Assembly: GCA_028456385.1 (NCBI GenBank)
Contig: JALNQF010000016.1
Coordinates: 248,001-312,000 of the forward strand
Source: Ophiosphaerella korrae
Lineage: Eukaryota; Ascomycota; Dothideomycetes; Pleosporales; Phaeosphaeriaceae
Reading direction: 5' to 3'
DNA: 64,000 nt
In this document: piece by piece, positions 35,128 to 46,196 of the stretch
How positions within the stretch are numbered: the stretch's first letter is position 1
How the letters are laid out: each line of letters begins with the position of its first letter
The notes under the pieces: model-generated
Told to the model about the DNA's origin: nothing
What the model saw: the letters and a program-made list of their open reading frames with translations, nothing else
Database searches by the model: none
Made by a program: the position numbers and the translations under genes

Positions 35128-36039
35128 ATGGCCCTCTTTCCCCTTTACAACCGCCAACATCAAGGCTCTATTGATGTTTTCGACGCCCTTCAACAGTTAG
35201 AGAAAGATTCAGAGCAGCTCAATCTCCAGAGAGCCCAGCGTAATGCCATGCTCCGATCGACTCCGATCGAGCAGTTCGAAAGCCAGAGGAGGAGAGAAAA
35301 GAAACGGCTTATATACCAGATACAGGCATGGCGCTGCATGCGAAAGCTGACGCTGCCACTCGATGTAATGATTGATATGAGAGCAAACGCCAAGAATAAC
35401 GTCCGGGCCCGTTGGATAGAACAGGGCATCTGGAAGGAGGAATGGGACCACATAAAACCTTCCACCCGCTGGGGTCATGAAAAGAGGCCCGAACCTTTGC
35501 TTCCGGCACCGGAGCCGGTGCCGGGGCGAGAAGAACCAAATACTGCCACGGAAGAATCAGGACGTGCTTCTGCGCCAGATGTCACTGAGGCGCCAGCAGC
35601 TACATCTGAACACGATACTTCAGCATCTCGCCCCTACCACCAATTTCTTTTCCAAGTATGCAAGGAGCGCGAATGGATAAGGGACGAGCTTCTATCCACT
35701 AAAATATTTGACATCGGCGCCATAACCTACGAAAGCACCAAGAAGAACTGGATCGAAGACGAGGTTTGGAATCCTACATGGGACAAACTGATCGATACCA
35801 TGGCCTACGAAAGCACCAAGAATAACTGGATCGAAGACGAGGTTTGGAATCCTATATGGGGCAAACTGCCCGGAATGACCTGGATGCACGAGGACCTTCC
35901 TGATCAACTTGACCAACTTGACGAACTGAAGCATAATGCAGTTAGCGACGATGAACAAACACCCCGTCTCCCCAACCCCAGGTCTCCCAACTCAGAACCA
36001 ACGCCTGAAATCTACAAAGTTGATACATGCCTTCGCTGA
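35128..36039 (+). CDS. Trp-rich repeat protein, 303 aa, unrecognised family (paralogue 1)
   Basis: Single-exon intact ORF. The start is set at MALFPLYNRQ because upstream codons translate the promoter pyrimidine repeat. Two copies of a module of about 70 residues can be seen. Copy 1 is at about 50-122 (basic helix, then RARWIEQGIWKEEWDH and RWGHEKRPEP). Copy 2 is at about 168-257 (RPYHQFLFQVCKEREWI, then NWIEDEVWNP and LPGMTWMHEDLP). They are separated by an acidic Pro/Glu linker. The Trp-containing half of copy 2 has been duplicated by a 78-bp tandem repeat. There is no signal peptide or membrane segment. The module recurs in the protein at 57513-58931. The basic helices and repeated W..IW..W..P.M.W.HE pattern could mediate protein or nucleic-acid binding, but no function is known to me. 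Confidence 0.75.
   Translation: MALFPLYNRQHQGSIDVFDALQQLEKDSEQLNLQRAQRNAMLRSTPIEQFESQRRREKKRLIYQIQAWRCMRKLTLPLDVMIDMRANAKNNVRARWIEQGIWKEEWDHIKPSTRWGHEKRPEPLLPAPEPVPGREEPNTATEESGRASAPDVTEAPAATSEHDTSASRPYHQFLFQVCKEREWIRDELLSTKIFDIGAITYESTKKNWIEDEVWNPTWDKLIDTMAYESTKNNWIEDEVWNPIWGKLPGMTWMHEDLPDQLDQLDELKHNAVSDDEQTPRLPNPRSPNSEPTPEIYKVDTCLR
35726..35881 (+). repeat. 78-bp in-frame tandem duplication
   Basis: CCTACGAAAGCACCAAGAA begins at 35726 and a near-identical copy at 35804, each spanning 78 bp (26 codons). The copies differ at only a few sites, so the duplication is recent relative to the rest of the gene. Confidence 0.85.
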
Positions 36040-36148
36040 GAGCGGCGTTCCGGCCCAGTTCAAGGCCCTTGAGTCCAGGGGTGACAAGGCCATTGCCCAT
36101 GCCGACTTCGCTGGGTAAATTTTCTGATGCTGCAAGGCTAACACTGTT

Positions 36149-36406
36149 GGATTTTCAACTCCGGACAACCTACTCTATGATGCTTCCACCCAGCGCATCA
36201 CCATCAAAGGCATCGAAAAGGTTGCAGATGTTGATGTTCTTCTTCGCTCTATCCTGCCTTGGCGCGTTACAAACTCGGATGTATTGCAGCTGCAACCTGA
36301 AACCGTGACACTGAAATGCAGGGACGAGAACGAGGCTGAGCCGGTCAAGTTGCTGGATTTTCTAGGGTTTAAATGTTTTTATCTCCCGGATTGGAGTATG
36401 GAGTAG
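36149..36406 (+). other. unassigned open segment after Trp-rich gene
   Basis: An open, start-less frame of 85 codons with protein-like sequence (IEKVADVDVLLRSILPWRV, KLLDFLGFKCFYLPDW). A preceding GTAAAT..GCTAACA intron-like stretch hints at a spliced or decayed exon. It is not recognised. It may be a 3' extension lost from the upstream gene by frameshift, or a separate remnant. Confidence 0.3.
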
Positions 36407-36439
36407 ATAATGTCCTTTTCAAATTTTGTTTCGATATCT

Positions 36440-37126
36440 CTTTCACCTCTTATTTTTCTGTAGTAGTTCCTTTGACTGTTTCCCGAGCATATTCATCATT
36501 GCCGTCATCTTCTCCATCCAGGAGGTCGCTTGAACGTGGGTCTGGGGTTCCAGCCGTATAGCCTTGCGACCCACTTTCCAGAAGGCCAAGGCCTGGGCCA
36601 TTACTGGCTCTAGAACAGGAACCATGGCCTCTAGGAGTCGCAAGAAGAGTTGATTTGGGTGTGGGTATAGGATCGAGTATGAGGCTCTCCGCCTGTCGCT
36701 CGGTCAGTTTTCGCCGCTTCGCCGAACGGGGGTCTTCCAGCTCCGGCTCTGACGCAAGGTCTAAAACTTCTGTCGGACAGATTACCGTATGAGTAGATGA
36801 AGCGCGTGTTCGTTTCTGTGTTGACGGTTGGTTTGTTAGGCCAATGTCACCAAAATATGGCTCGTCCTCCGCTGGAGGGCTATCTTCGAAGAAGTCAGAG
36901 CGGGCCAGTCACTTCTGTTAGAAATACTCACTATAACGAATACATTCGATATCCTCTGCATCAAGATCTCCGTGCTGTCCCGTACGGTATCCTTCGTTTC
37001 CAGTAGCCGCGTATTGGCCGTTCTCTTGATAATCTGGCACTCCTTTGCTTGGCTCAACGTCCGTTGCACTATGATCTTGTTCAGCTGCGTCCCTCTCATG
37101 GAGGAAAAGGCCAAGGTCTAGCAATG
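36440..37126 (-). pseudogene. C-terminal part of an unrecognised gene (minus strand)
   Basis: A minus-strand frame encodes a disordered acidic/basic region: LDLGLFLHERDAAEQDHSAT and DYQENGQYAATGNEGYRT, then after an in-frame stop near YSEYF, SDFFEDSPPAEDEPYFGDIG and PRSAKRRKLTERQAE (an NLS-like basic patch). It probably continues the coding remains at 37286-38747, linked by an intron ending CTTCCTCTAG at about 37135. A second, diverged copy of the DAAEQ..YQENG block is at 42851-43045. No family could be named. Confidence 0.45.
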
Positions 37127-37285
37127 CCCTCCCTAGAGGAAGAGAAAGCCCTTGTTACATGTTAATGTAGGCATGAACTCCAATCAAAAGATCTCTGGCA
37201 TGTCGTGCTGTACATATTGACAAAACGACGTTTCAAATGCCCTACATAACTGTGTCTTATGTTCTAGACATATAGTGTGGGAAAA

Positions 37286-38747
37286 TTAATGGGCACCAGG
37301 CCATCGTGTGACTTCGATGCAAAAGTCTCGCCTCTCATTGTCAGCATCTGTGCCAATGCCTACATCTAAGCGACCTGCAACTTCGAGACTCTCATAGTAG
37401 AACGAGCTGTCACGTCGGCTGGGCAGCCTCTCATATAGATGGAATGCAAATCGTTCCACAATAGAGAGTAAAAGATTACCGTACTCTCTAAAATCTTCCT
37501 CCTCGGCAGCTTTCGAGGCAAGGCTTTGCATAACCCAGATCCATGTGGTTTTGGCCACTTTGACGATATAGCCTTTTCGGCTGCGAATGCCACTTGCATC
37601 CGGCCGTGTAGCAGTAAAAACTCGGAATTCGCAGTCATGTAGGCCTGGAACATCTTGGTGGAACCAATAGGGTTGACCCTTAGGCGACATCTTCTTCTTA
37701 TTCTTATTTGATAGCCCCAAAGTGCAGGTAAGCTCGCTGCGTTCTTCTCGCCCTAGAACCTTAACGTGCTTTGCTGAGCCACTGTGTGTCCTCTTATGAA
37801 CTGTAGTTTCGTATTCTGGAAGCTGGCACGGTCTATAACCATACCATGTTTTGGGACGGTATGAATATTCTAGTGGTCCTAACCAAGCTTCTTCGTCTAA
37901 GGCTTGTATATCTCCAATTTAAACCCTTTCTTGCCATTATTCACTCTCGCTTGGATACGGTCGTATTTTGACTCTGTGGATATGATTTAATATGCGAATT
38001 TCTGCATATGCATCATCAAGGCTCATACCTTTTGGCTCCTTGGTAGTCTAGTAGAGAAAGATAACCGTGTTCCAGGCCTCACTATTGTCATCTCGGCAGG
38101 TTTCGAGAAGAAGACGCTTCTGCAACTGCTTATCAAGCCAATGCCATGCCTTTATGAGAACCGAGAATGAACCTTGGGACTTGATGGCTGATACTGTTGC
38201 TAATCTTTGGTGTGCGCAGAACCCATCGTCACACGGGACCAGAACTGCTTCTCCCAAGTCTGATTTAGCAGCTTCTTCTAACCAGGCATCATTGCTAAGT
38301 ACGGCGCGGTCATCTGGAAAAAATTCGATAGCAAACGTATTGGACTAGTGGAAGGGCGGTTTGTCAGGAACTGTAACCCAGAGAACTGTGTCCCACGAAA
38401 ACAGTCGCAGAGACGGTGCACTTCCAGGTGCTTGCTGCATGCCCGCCAAATCCGAGTGGCGAGAGTCGGATTTTTTCTCCTTACAGTAGTTAGTGCATGT
38501 GCCTGCGCCTCGGGCCATAAAGGCGCGCGCCTGGCGCACTCGATGCGTTTGCCCAGGTATGCTTGCAACCATGGTAGATTCTGTGTAGCAAATTCATTAC
38601 CAATTTTTGAGTTGCAGATACATGATTTTGAAGCTTTAGGGTGATTGTCTTAATTGAAGAAACTTGCCATGATCGAAAAGAGGCTGGTATTGCCTTGTTG
38701 TGGCGCAGCAGCAACTGGTGAGCGATTCTAAGAATGATTGGACGCAT
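37286..38747 (-). pseudogene. unrecognised gene, several in-frame stops
   Basis: Minus-strand coding remains readable for about 450 codons with few disruptions: FATQNLPWLQAYLGKRIECA, LFSWDTVLWVTVPDKPPF, EFFPDDRAVLSNDAWLEEAA, VPCDDGFCAHQRLATVSA, LIKAWHWLDKQLQKRLLLE, SLDDAYAEIRILNHIHRVK, PRSDISWYRPKT-like and GYIVKVAKTTWIWVMQSLAS. Stops (TAG after FLY, TAA and TAA near 37935 and 37920) and one frame change at about 38350 break it. The protein would be intracellular and large. I cannot assign a family. It may have been one gene with the fragment at 36440-37126. Confidence 0.5.
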
Positions 38748-38780
38748 GTATGGAAGTCCTTGAGGCTTAGCATTTAATTT

Positions 38781-41326
38781 ATGGCCAGCATAATAGATCG
38801 AAGTTCATGCCCTTCCATGTTTCGGCGATCGAAAGACTCCAACATTTTTTCTTCGGGGTTAACTAACATACACCCTGTACATCTACTACTCGTCAATACG
38901 TCCAAAACATTCCGCTCAGGCTTAAACCGAGCTCCTCTTTTTCTTGGCGAAGTTCGACTGATTCGGGTACTACCAGGGCAATGTTCAGATCAAATATGCT
39001 GCGAGCATATATACGCATCTTTGTTGTTGAAGCCATTTTACCAAGCTCTATCCTACGTTTGGGGTTCTCGAAATGTTTCTCGGCCGATCATCTTGAATGG
39101 GGAAGGGCATCCTGTGACCGTCAATCTCCAGTCTGTCCTAAGACATCTCCGTCACCAGACAGAGGTTACAATACTCTGGATTGATGCACTTTGTATCAAC
39201 CAGGCTGACGTTAGTGAAAGAACAGATTAAGTAAGGTTTATGGGCGAAATCTACCGATCAGCTGCAAGTGTTCTCGTATACCTTGGCGACCGGATCGGTC
39301 GTGCAAAGCAGACCAAGTTTATGTGCTGCTCTTCTCCAATTGTCTTTCACGATGATGACAGCGACTCCAACAAATTGGACATCTTTTATCAAGAGTACTC
39401 GAGTTTTGGGGACAAGAAGAAGGTTAACGAAATTCGAGCAGACCACGGTTATGCCTTTGACGTCTTCTGTCTCATTCGCCTGCTTGCCGAAAACAAGCAT
39501 GTCAATGGGTTAGCATTTGGTGCTAAGGAAAATCTTCATGGACGAAACAGCACGATGAATTTATTTGGTCTCTGCACCCTGGACCATGTTCGCAAAAGCT
39601 ACCCTTAACTACACAGAACACATTCATCCCTGCTGCTCAAAGAACATTGAATCACTTCCGCCCGATTGTTTGAAAGTTCTTGCCGACTTTAGCCAACGTG
39701 TTCAGGGCATTGCAGAACTGCGGGCGTCACTCCTTGATCAAAGCCCCACCGCTGGTAAATTACAAGCTTAGGAGCACACTACTATCAATGCAGAGAGTAT
39801 CTTTAGTGATAGCAAGGAGGAAAAATAGTCCCTATTGCCACTATTGCGAAGGTTTAGATCGCGCAGGGCCACTGATCCACGCGACAAAGTTTATGCGCTC
39901 CTCGGTCTGGCCACGGCAGAAGCGGTACCCGACTACTCACTTAGCATTTTGCAAGCCTTTACAAACACAGTTATAGACTCGACCAAGAGCACGGGATCAT
40001 TATCCGTATTAACGACAGACCAAGGGAGAAAGTTCCGACAAGATTTACCGACTTGGGTTCCAGATTGGGAAGCTCCCGAAGACCATACACAACGTATTTA
40101 GATTGAAGCCCTAGATTTTCACGATGCGTCCGGTATGAAGATTGCGATACCCAAAGTGGGAAGAGATGGGCGCATACTTCTTATCGAAGGGGTCCAGAAG
40201 GATACAATCGAGCAAGTAGGGGAGGCAATGTGGACTGATGACGTCAAAATTTCGCATGACATCCTCTTAGAATGGTTAAATATAGCATGGAAGCATGTAG
40301 CACTTGACCCCCAAGGCACAACATGTCTCACCTGGAATCTCTTATGCGCCGATGTAATATACTTTTCACCAGAGGGTGTATCGAAGCGTAGAGTTCGACG
40401 AACGGAAAACGATGACAATTTCAGGTTTGAATTGTGGGCTTTACATGCCGAAAGGTCACCATTCCGTCAACATCGCCACCATGATCTTCATGCACAACTT
40501 CTCTCTCGTAATGGCGGTAAATGGAACGAAGGTGAACTGGCCGAAACCTCTCTTGAGCAGTCCAATTCGATAGATATGATTGATGCCTCAGTCATGTCGG
40601 CCACGATGAATCGTAGGTTATTTACCACCTCCAATGGCTACATTGGCCTCGGACCAGCCGACACAAAACCGGGAGATGAACTTTTTCTGGTGAAGGGCGG
40701 TCGAGCCCTTTTCGTACTAAGGGAAAATCGGGACAGACCGCTGCTCACAAAAGTACTGAGACAATGGAGGTATCCTGAGTTGAATCAAGAAATACTCCTT
40801 AAAGCCGCGAGGCAAAAGTTTCCTTTCTATATCCGAAAAGGGCTGTATCTAGCGGTCAAAGAAAGGCTGCCTCAAGCGCTCTAACAAAAGCTGCCTTGGG
40901 CGCTACAAAAAGATCTGTCTCTGGCGCTCCAACAAGAGCTGCTTCAAGGGTTCCAACGAAATCTGTATCGAGCACTACAGCAAGAGCTTTCTCTCGCGCT
41001 ACAACAAGAGCCGTCTCGAGCAGTCCAACAAAAGCCGTCTCGAGCACTTCAACAAGAGCTCTCTCAAGTGTTCCAAAAAGAGCTCTCTCAAGTGTTCCAA
41101 AAAGAGCTCTCTCAAGTGCTCCAACAAGAGCTCTATCAAGTGTTCCAACGAGAGCTGCCTCGAGCGCTTCAACGAGAGCTCTCTCAGGTGTTCCAAAAAT
41201 CGCTGTCTCGAGCGCTAACATCCTATCGAATCTTCGAGCTTGTCGACACCTGCTACACCCACGGTTTGATGGACTCCAATCAGACGTACGCATACATTTA
41301 CTGGCGAACCATTGGTTTGATTTAGT
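38781..41326 (+). pseudogene. HET-domain protein with 8-residue repeat tail, disrupted
   Basis: The plus-strand HET gene is complete in layout. The HET domain has YQALSYVWGS, ILWIDALCINQADVSERT and YRSAASVLVYLGD. The region that normally holds the W-x-R-x-W-x-x-QE motif is deleted around 39540-39570 with a +1 frame change. The rest continues in one frame: FAKATLNYTEHIHPCC, RATDPRDKVYALLGLA, LPTWVPDWEAP and GYIGLGPADTKPGDELFLV. In-frame stops lie at 39228-39230 (TAA), 39769-39771 (TAG), about 39826, 40099-40101 (TAG) and 40882-40884 (TAA). Beyond the last stop the same frame continues through about 14 repeats of 8 residues (ALQQELSQ/VFQKELSQ) to 41325. Most stops replace Gln-type codons. It would have acted in non-self recognition if intact. 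Confidence 0.8.
40876..41220 (+). repeat. 24-bp tandem repeats encoding an 8-aa unit
   Basis: About 14 units of 24 bp related to GTTCCAAAAAGAGCTCTCTC, translated as [AV][LF]Q[QK]EL[SY][QR] in the HET frame. Two adjacent units are identical and the others are diverged. Because the period is a multiple of three without stops, long artefactual ORFs occur in other frames. Confidence 0.85.
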
Positions 41327-41429
41327 TTCCAGCCCACACCACCTCATACGCCACTTTACGGAGTTTCAGGGCGAGATATGTCAATATTCACTTGTTTGCA
41401 CTACGCATGGACTAAAAAAAGACTTTTGA

Positions 41430-42850
41430 AAGGCACCTCCGTACTGGAAACCAGTGGAGCCCGCTAGCTAATTTCAGAAGTTCCAACTATAACAAGACGG
41501 AAATCTCGTAAACCACGTTGAGGGTGACCAAAGTCGAGTAAGCGGATCATGTCAGCTTTCAAAATTGATACAGAGCAATTATGATGGTAGTTTCTGTACT
41601 ACGTTATCGCCACCACAAGTAGGGAGGGTGGCCAACCCGCTCTGGCCACACCCTTGCGAGGGGTTGCCACTTCAGCAACTATTTGTGAGGATGTGTTGTT
41701 GATCAGCCAGGTCGAATATCGATTGGAAGGCGTTCCTGCCGCGTGCCCCACCACCGTGGCCAGCAATACTTTGTGCACCCCGAAGCAACAACATTCTTGG
41801 ACCATGAACAATCGAGTCCTCGCCAAGCGCCTCGTCTGGCTGCGACTCTAGTAGTTTCTAGTGCACGCACACTCCTCTCGTGACGTTCAACTTCACCGTC
41901 ATCCGCGCATGGCTCGCTGATGAGTGAGCTAGCCGCGCCCCGCCTGCCTCGTTCGTCCAGAAAACGCTCCCACGTCCATTCCTACCAGCACCACAACCCA
42001 AGCGACGTCGGCCGCTCTAGCCTGCGCATGCGAACATGGGCCGTCTCACCGCGGTAGAAGGACAGCATGGAATAATAGGCCCCGAATAGGCAAGCTAAGC
42101 GCTGAGAAAATGAAGTCTTTTCAGGCAAGGGATACATGGAGGAGAAGAGTGCTGCCTTTGGAAGACAACGAAGCCAACCCAGTTGCTGCTGGATCCAGTG
42201 TACTCTGCCCACCGGCACCAATCTGGCGCGGACTGGGCGGCTTGTGCTTAGACGCCGAGGTAACTAATCTACATGAGCATAGAGGCTGGCCCTCGCATAC
42301 TTACTGTTGCCTATAGGTCCAGCCTGGCGCACGCGCCGCCGGCAGTGGGAATATCGTCGCCTACATCATCCTCTGAACAAGGTTCGGCAGCGCCGAGGTG
42401 CTCTGCCTGCAAAAGTATCCCAACATACCTATCGTAGTCTTCACTACCCTGTCGCCTGGCGCAGAGATACTCCTATCGTCGCTCGCAGACCTCGCGCGAC
42501 CGACCCTACAGTTGTTAGCCAAGGCTGCACCCTAGAGCAAAGGCAGCCCGTTTGCCAATCTCTGCAGCCTTGTCCAAGTGCACCTAAACAAGGTATACCT
42601 CGGCCGCGATATGGCGTAGGGCAGCAGGCAGGAATAGAAGTTAGTGAAGTTTACCGTTGAAACAGACCGACGTTCACAGACACACCCAAAAGATAAGATA
42701 GAAGAGAGTGGATTACCTGCTTGGGAAGGGATAGGATAAGATACATAGATTAATGTCATTACAGTAACAGATAATTTCCTATACAGCATGTGCCAGCGCT
42801 AGCAGGCTGTCTTAGAAGACGTCAATATAGCCTCCTTAACTCTGCTAGAA
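41430..42850. other. intergenic, no gene I can support
   Basis: GC-richer sequence with ORFs that resemble nothing known. A short inverted-repeat module is at 41607-41671 (see repeat entry). Confidence 0.4.
41607..41671. repeat. short inverted-repeat module, copy 1
   Basis: TCGCCACC.. and ..GGTTGCCACT flank a core AACCCGCTCTGGCCACA. The same layout is at 55744-55806. Possibly a very small MITE-like element. Confidence 0.4.
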
Positions 42851-43045
42851 CTACTGACTATAATAAATACCTTCCATATCCTCTACGGAGAAAGCGCGTA
42901 TTCTATCTACGTCAAAATCCCCTGTACTATCTGGTACAGTATCCTTTATTACCGGCAGCCGCGTAGTAACCGTTCTCTTGATAGTTAGGCGCTCCGTTGC
43001 TAGACTCAACGTGCGTTGCACTATAGTTTCTTTCAGCTGCATCAC
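42851..43045 (-). pseudogene. diverged copy of the 36.9-37.1 kb block
   Basis: On the minus strand this segment matches 36918-37124 along its length, for example CTCTTGATA, GGCGCTCC/GGCACTCC, TTGCACTAT and TCAGCTGC in the same order. One frame gives YQENGYYAAAGNKGYC next to the other copy's YQENGQYAATGNEGYR. Stops interrupt it. It is a partial duplicate of the unrecognised minus-strand gene. Confidence 0.6.
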
Positions 43046-43264
43046 TCTCCACAGTCAAAGGAAATTCTATCGCCAATTAGCGAAATCAGCACTCCAATCC
43101 ACTCGCATACTTACCTCAACTACTTCCATTAAATAACCTGTTTACAGCCTAGTTCGTCTTCGCGATACTTGTAGTATAGTCAGCCCCTCCTTCGTCAAGC
43201 GAACCCCAGCCAGGCTGGTAATGCTAGCTTCTCCGATTCGAAGGCGGCCGACAGTTACACCGAA

Positions 43265-46196
43265 TCAAGCCCGATTTTTAGAATGCTGGTTAGGCGTCCA
43301 GAATATTTCCCTCAAAGGCCCTTCTGGCTCATCACTATCTCTGATTGCAATGCGCCCGAAGCGTTCGAGAACCTTAATGTACTTCTGATAATTTTCTGCC
43401 GCCCACGGCTCAAGGCCCTCAGGGTTCTCCAGATCGTATTCTGAATCATCATCTGAATCATCAAATCCATCGTAAGTTTCGATTGTTCCTGCGCAGGAAC
43501 CGGAGTTTGAAGAACAACTTGGATCGACATGATAATCTGGGAGAACCCATTCCGCACCCCTCAGAAGCAGCAGCTCTGTCATCTCGATATTTCCATTCCT
43601 GGCAGTATAACTTAGCATGGTAAGCCTTCGACGATCGACAGCATTTAAATCGGCGTAGTATTCCAGCAACACTTTAAAAGCCGAGAAATTATTGGTGTTG
43701 ATGGCATTCCAGATTGGATTCCCTCGATATCTCCATGGGTTGTGGCCAAACTGGGTGATGGAGGCCCCGAGTCTAATCAATCGTGTAATAACATCCCCAT
43801 CGTACCAAGCAGCCGCCAATTGAAGGGCATTGTACCCTTTTTCGGTTTGCACCTCTGAATCGACGTACACTTGGTCGTGGTTGAGAATGTCGAGAAATTC
43901 TAATAACTTGTAAGGTCGATCTTCATCGAATCTCTGCACACCTTCAAGCAGGTATATCAAGGGACTCCAACTCGTGCAGCTGACATGGGCTCCGTCAGCT
44001 TGTCGGTTGAGGAGCAATCGTGTTATATCGTATAGGCCTAGATACAATGCCCATTGAAGAGGGCTACTATATGAGCATTAGCCTCGTGCAATTCAATATG
44101 CCACCTCACTTTGAGAAGAAGAGTTCCATACGTTTGATTGATGCCAAAGGTAAAATTTGGGTCTGCACCTTGTTCAAGGAGGAATTGAACTAGTTCTGTA
44201 TGATTACCATCGATAGCGAACTATGATTAATGGTTTAGCAAAGCTTTTAATTCGACTGCTCTTGCATGACTTACAAACAACAAACTAAGGTTGTCAGCTG
44301 TTACATCATACACACTTGCTTGTTTGTTCTGGAATAATCTCCTGACCACGTTTATCTGCCCATGCTTGCAAGCAAATACAATCTCAGCGCTTGATGGGAT
44401 AATACTTGGTGTCATCCTGTTAGAGTAGGTCTTAACAAACCGCCAAGGGTCGGTTAAGATGACAAAGACATGATCCATTATAATCATGAATGGATGTTTC
44501 GCCCAAGGCCATGTCACTCGGAACCGGAGCGTTATTGAGTACGAACTGCGGCCAACTTGTTCTCTTCGAACAATTGACGTGCGCAAGCCGAGCCACCATA
44601 GCCAGGATGGAGACATATGAGTGGATATACGAGATCGAGTCATCATTACTTCGCATTCGCCAGATTGAACACCTGCTGCCTCCCCCGGTGTTGGTCTTAT
44701 CGCTGACCAAGTCTCCTGCTTCAAGTCGCACTTCCAGTCTTGGGCGAGGTCTTTCAGCTTCGGAATCTGTCGTTGTGGGTGTCCAAATGGAGTTCGTCCT
44801 GCCACCAAATAATCGCGTATCACCAAATCCGTACCATTTGACAAAATGTTCGTCGCACGCCCGTGCTGGCTATGAGTTAACAAAACTTTGGACGCTATAT
44901 CACGCAGAATGTATTCGTTCAAAGACCCAGAGCCAATGAAATTGGAATCAATTCTCAACCTCTTGTCACCTGTAACTCTTAGCGCTCATTGCATGATTTA
45001 TATACCGCTCAAATGCCAGTATTACTCTGAGACCGGGCTAACAACAACCCATACGATTGCCCAACCATATCCTCCAAGACATCCTTCACCGTCTCGTAGT
45101 CTTCTTCGGTGGGTTTCGCAAACTTATTCATATTGAAGTGAGTTCGCGAAAGCGAATATTTATGTGTCGCGTCCGATAAGTCAAGGCACCCAGAGCCTTC
45201 ATTAACTACGAATCTCTGTCGGAATTTTAGCATGAAGTTGACAGTTTGGATTACTTTGAAGACATACCATGCGTTTCTCTCCTCCGACTATGCGACCAAC
45301 ATTGCTGATTTTGAGTTCATAAAAGCACGCAACCTGTGCTTTGTTCCCCAATCTGCGGGTCTTGCCGAATTGATCAACTAGATCTTGAAGGAACTCGTTT
45401 CCAGGCTCGAGCACCTCAATAATGTGTTTCTGCACTTCATCTTGGTCATATTCCCGGTACGCAGCCTCGAGCATCTCCATTTGGCTCATACCCTCGGCTC
45501 CTCGGAATGGTGTGCCGAAGAACAAAATTCCTGTCGTGGATTGAAAGATTCCGTTCCATTCACTTGCATGATTCTTAGCTTCGAGAAGTGCCTGCGCAAT
45601 GTTATGTGCAAATTTCTATTAGGCTGAAGTGGGATACCAACCTTTACCACCACAAGGCCACCAAAACAATGCGCTATGAAAATCAAGGGACGGAAGGGGT
45701 ATTCCTGCACATTTTAGAAGCGATACGTCATATATTCGTGAAGTGGCGCACCTTTCGCCCACGTTGCAACGCCCGCAGTAAACGCTCTGCAATTGTCGAA
45801 CACCTGTTGCGTGTTGCATCTTTCCCAAACCACGCAGACTGGTACCCGTAGCGCATGATCCGCGCTTGCTTCGCCACCGCAGGCAGCATGCTCGGATCCG
45901 ACAGCCAATTCACCTCTTGAGAGTTGTTTTTCGTGCCCACATGTTTGGTCCAGGTGTCATCCGGATGGGCGCCAATGCCATGTACTGCAACAATGCTGTT
46001 ATACCGTGAGCGTTTGTGCGTGAAGCAAAACACAACAAAAGTGTTATACGTACTCTATAATTTGTTCTGTGGTTTCTGGAGGTTCGTAGAGGACTTTGAG
46101 TCCAATGTCATCGTCGGTGACCGTTTGTACCTTAGCCAGGGTTAGTTTGCCTAGGGCTTGTGCGATGCGATGCATCGCGCTCCAAGTACTCACCAT
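43265..46196 (-). CDS. alpha/beta-hydrolase-ankyrin repeat protein, 858 aa, eight exons
   Basis: A clean spliced model: 46196-46054, 45995-45752, 45704-45642, 45591-45268, 45215-45026, 44969-44275, 44220-44105, 44066-43265 (2577 nt, in frame throughout). All introns are GT..AG of 47-58 bp except the last (38 bp, weak donor). The N-terminus is an alpha/beta-hydrolase: IIDIVAVHGIGAHPDDTWT, IMRYGYQSAWFG, the nucleophile elbow FIAHCFGGLVVVK (Cys where Ser is usual) and ILFFGTPFRGAEG. DATHKYSLSRTHFNMNKF and TEEDYETVKDVLEDM follow. Then come a less conserved stretch, AEIVFACKHGQINVVRRLFQ, and ankyrin repeats (ELVQFLLEQGADPN, LTMLSYTARNGNIEMTELLL) with an acidic C-terminus. Fungal NLR-like proteins often carry this hydrolase before a NACHT, which is absent here. 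A role in recognition/signalling is inferred. Sequence around 44500-44740 may have a compensated frameshift. Confidence 0.75.

Noticed and set aside
36440..38747. Assignment of the unknown minus-strand gene to DUF3723 or another Starship cargo family
   Set aside because: I could not recall a matching motif set, and no captain-type tyrosine recombinase was found in the window.
40876..41220. CRISPR-like regular repeats
   Set aside because: Units are contiguous 24-bp coding repeats without unique spacers, and the organism is a fungus.
40896..41429. 177-codon plus ORF and 163-codon minus ORF over the repeat tail
   Set aside because: The 24-bp repeat has no stops in several frames, so these long ORFs are artefacts. 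The frame continuous with the HET gene is the meaningful one.
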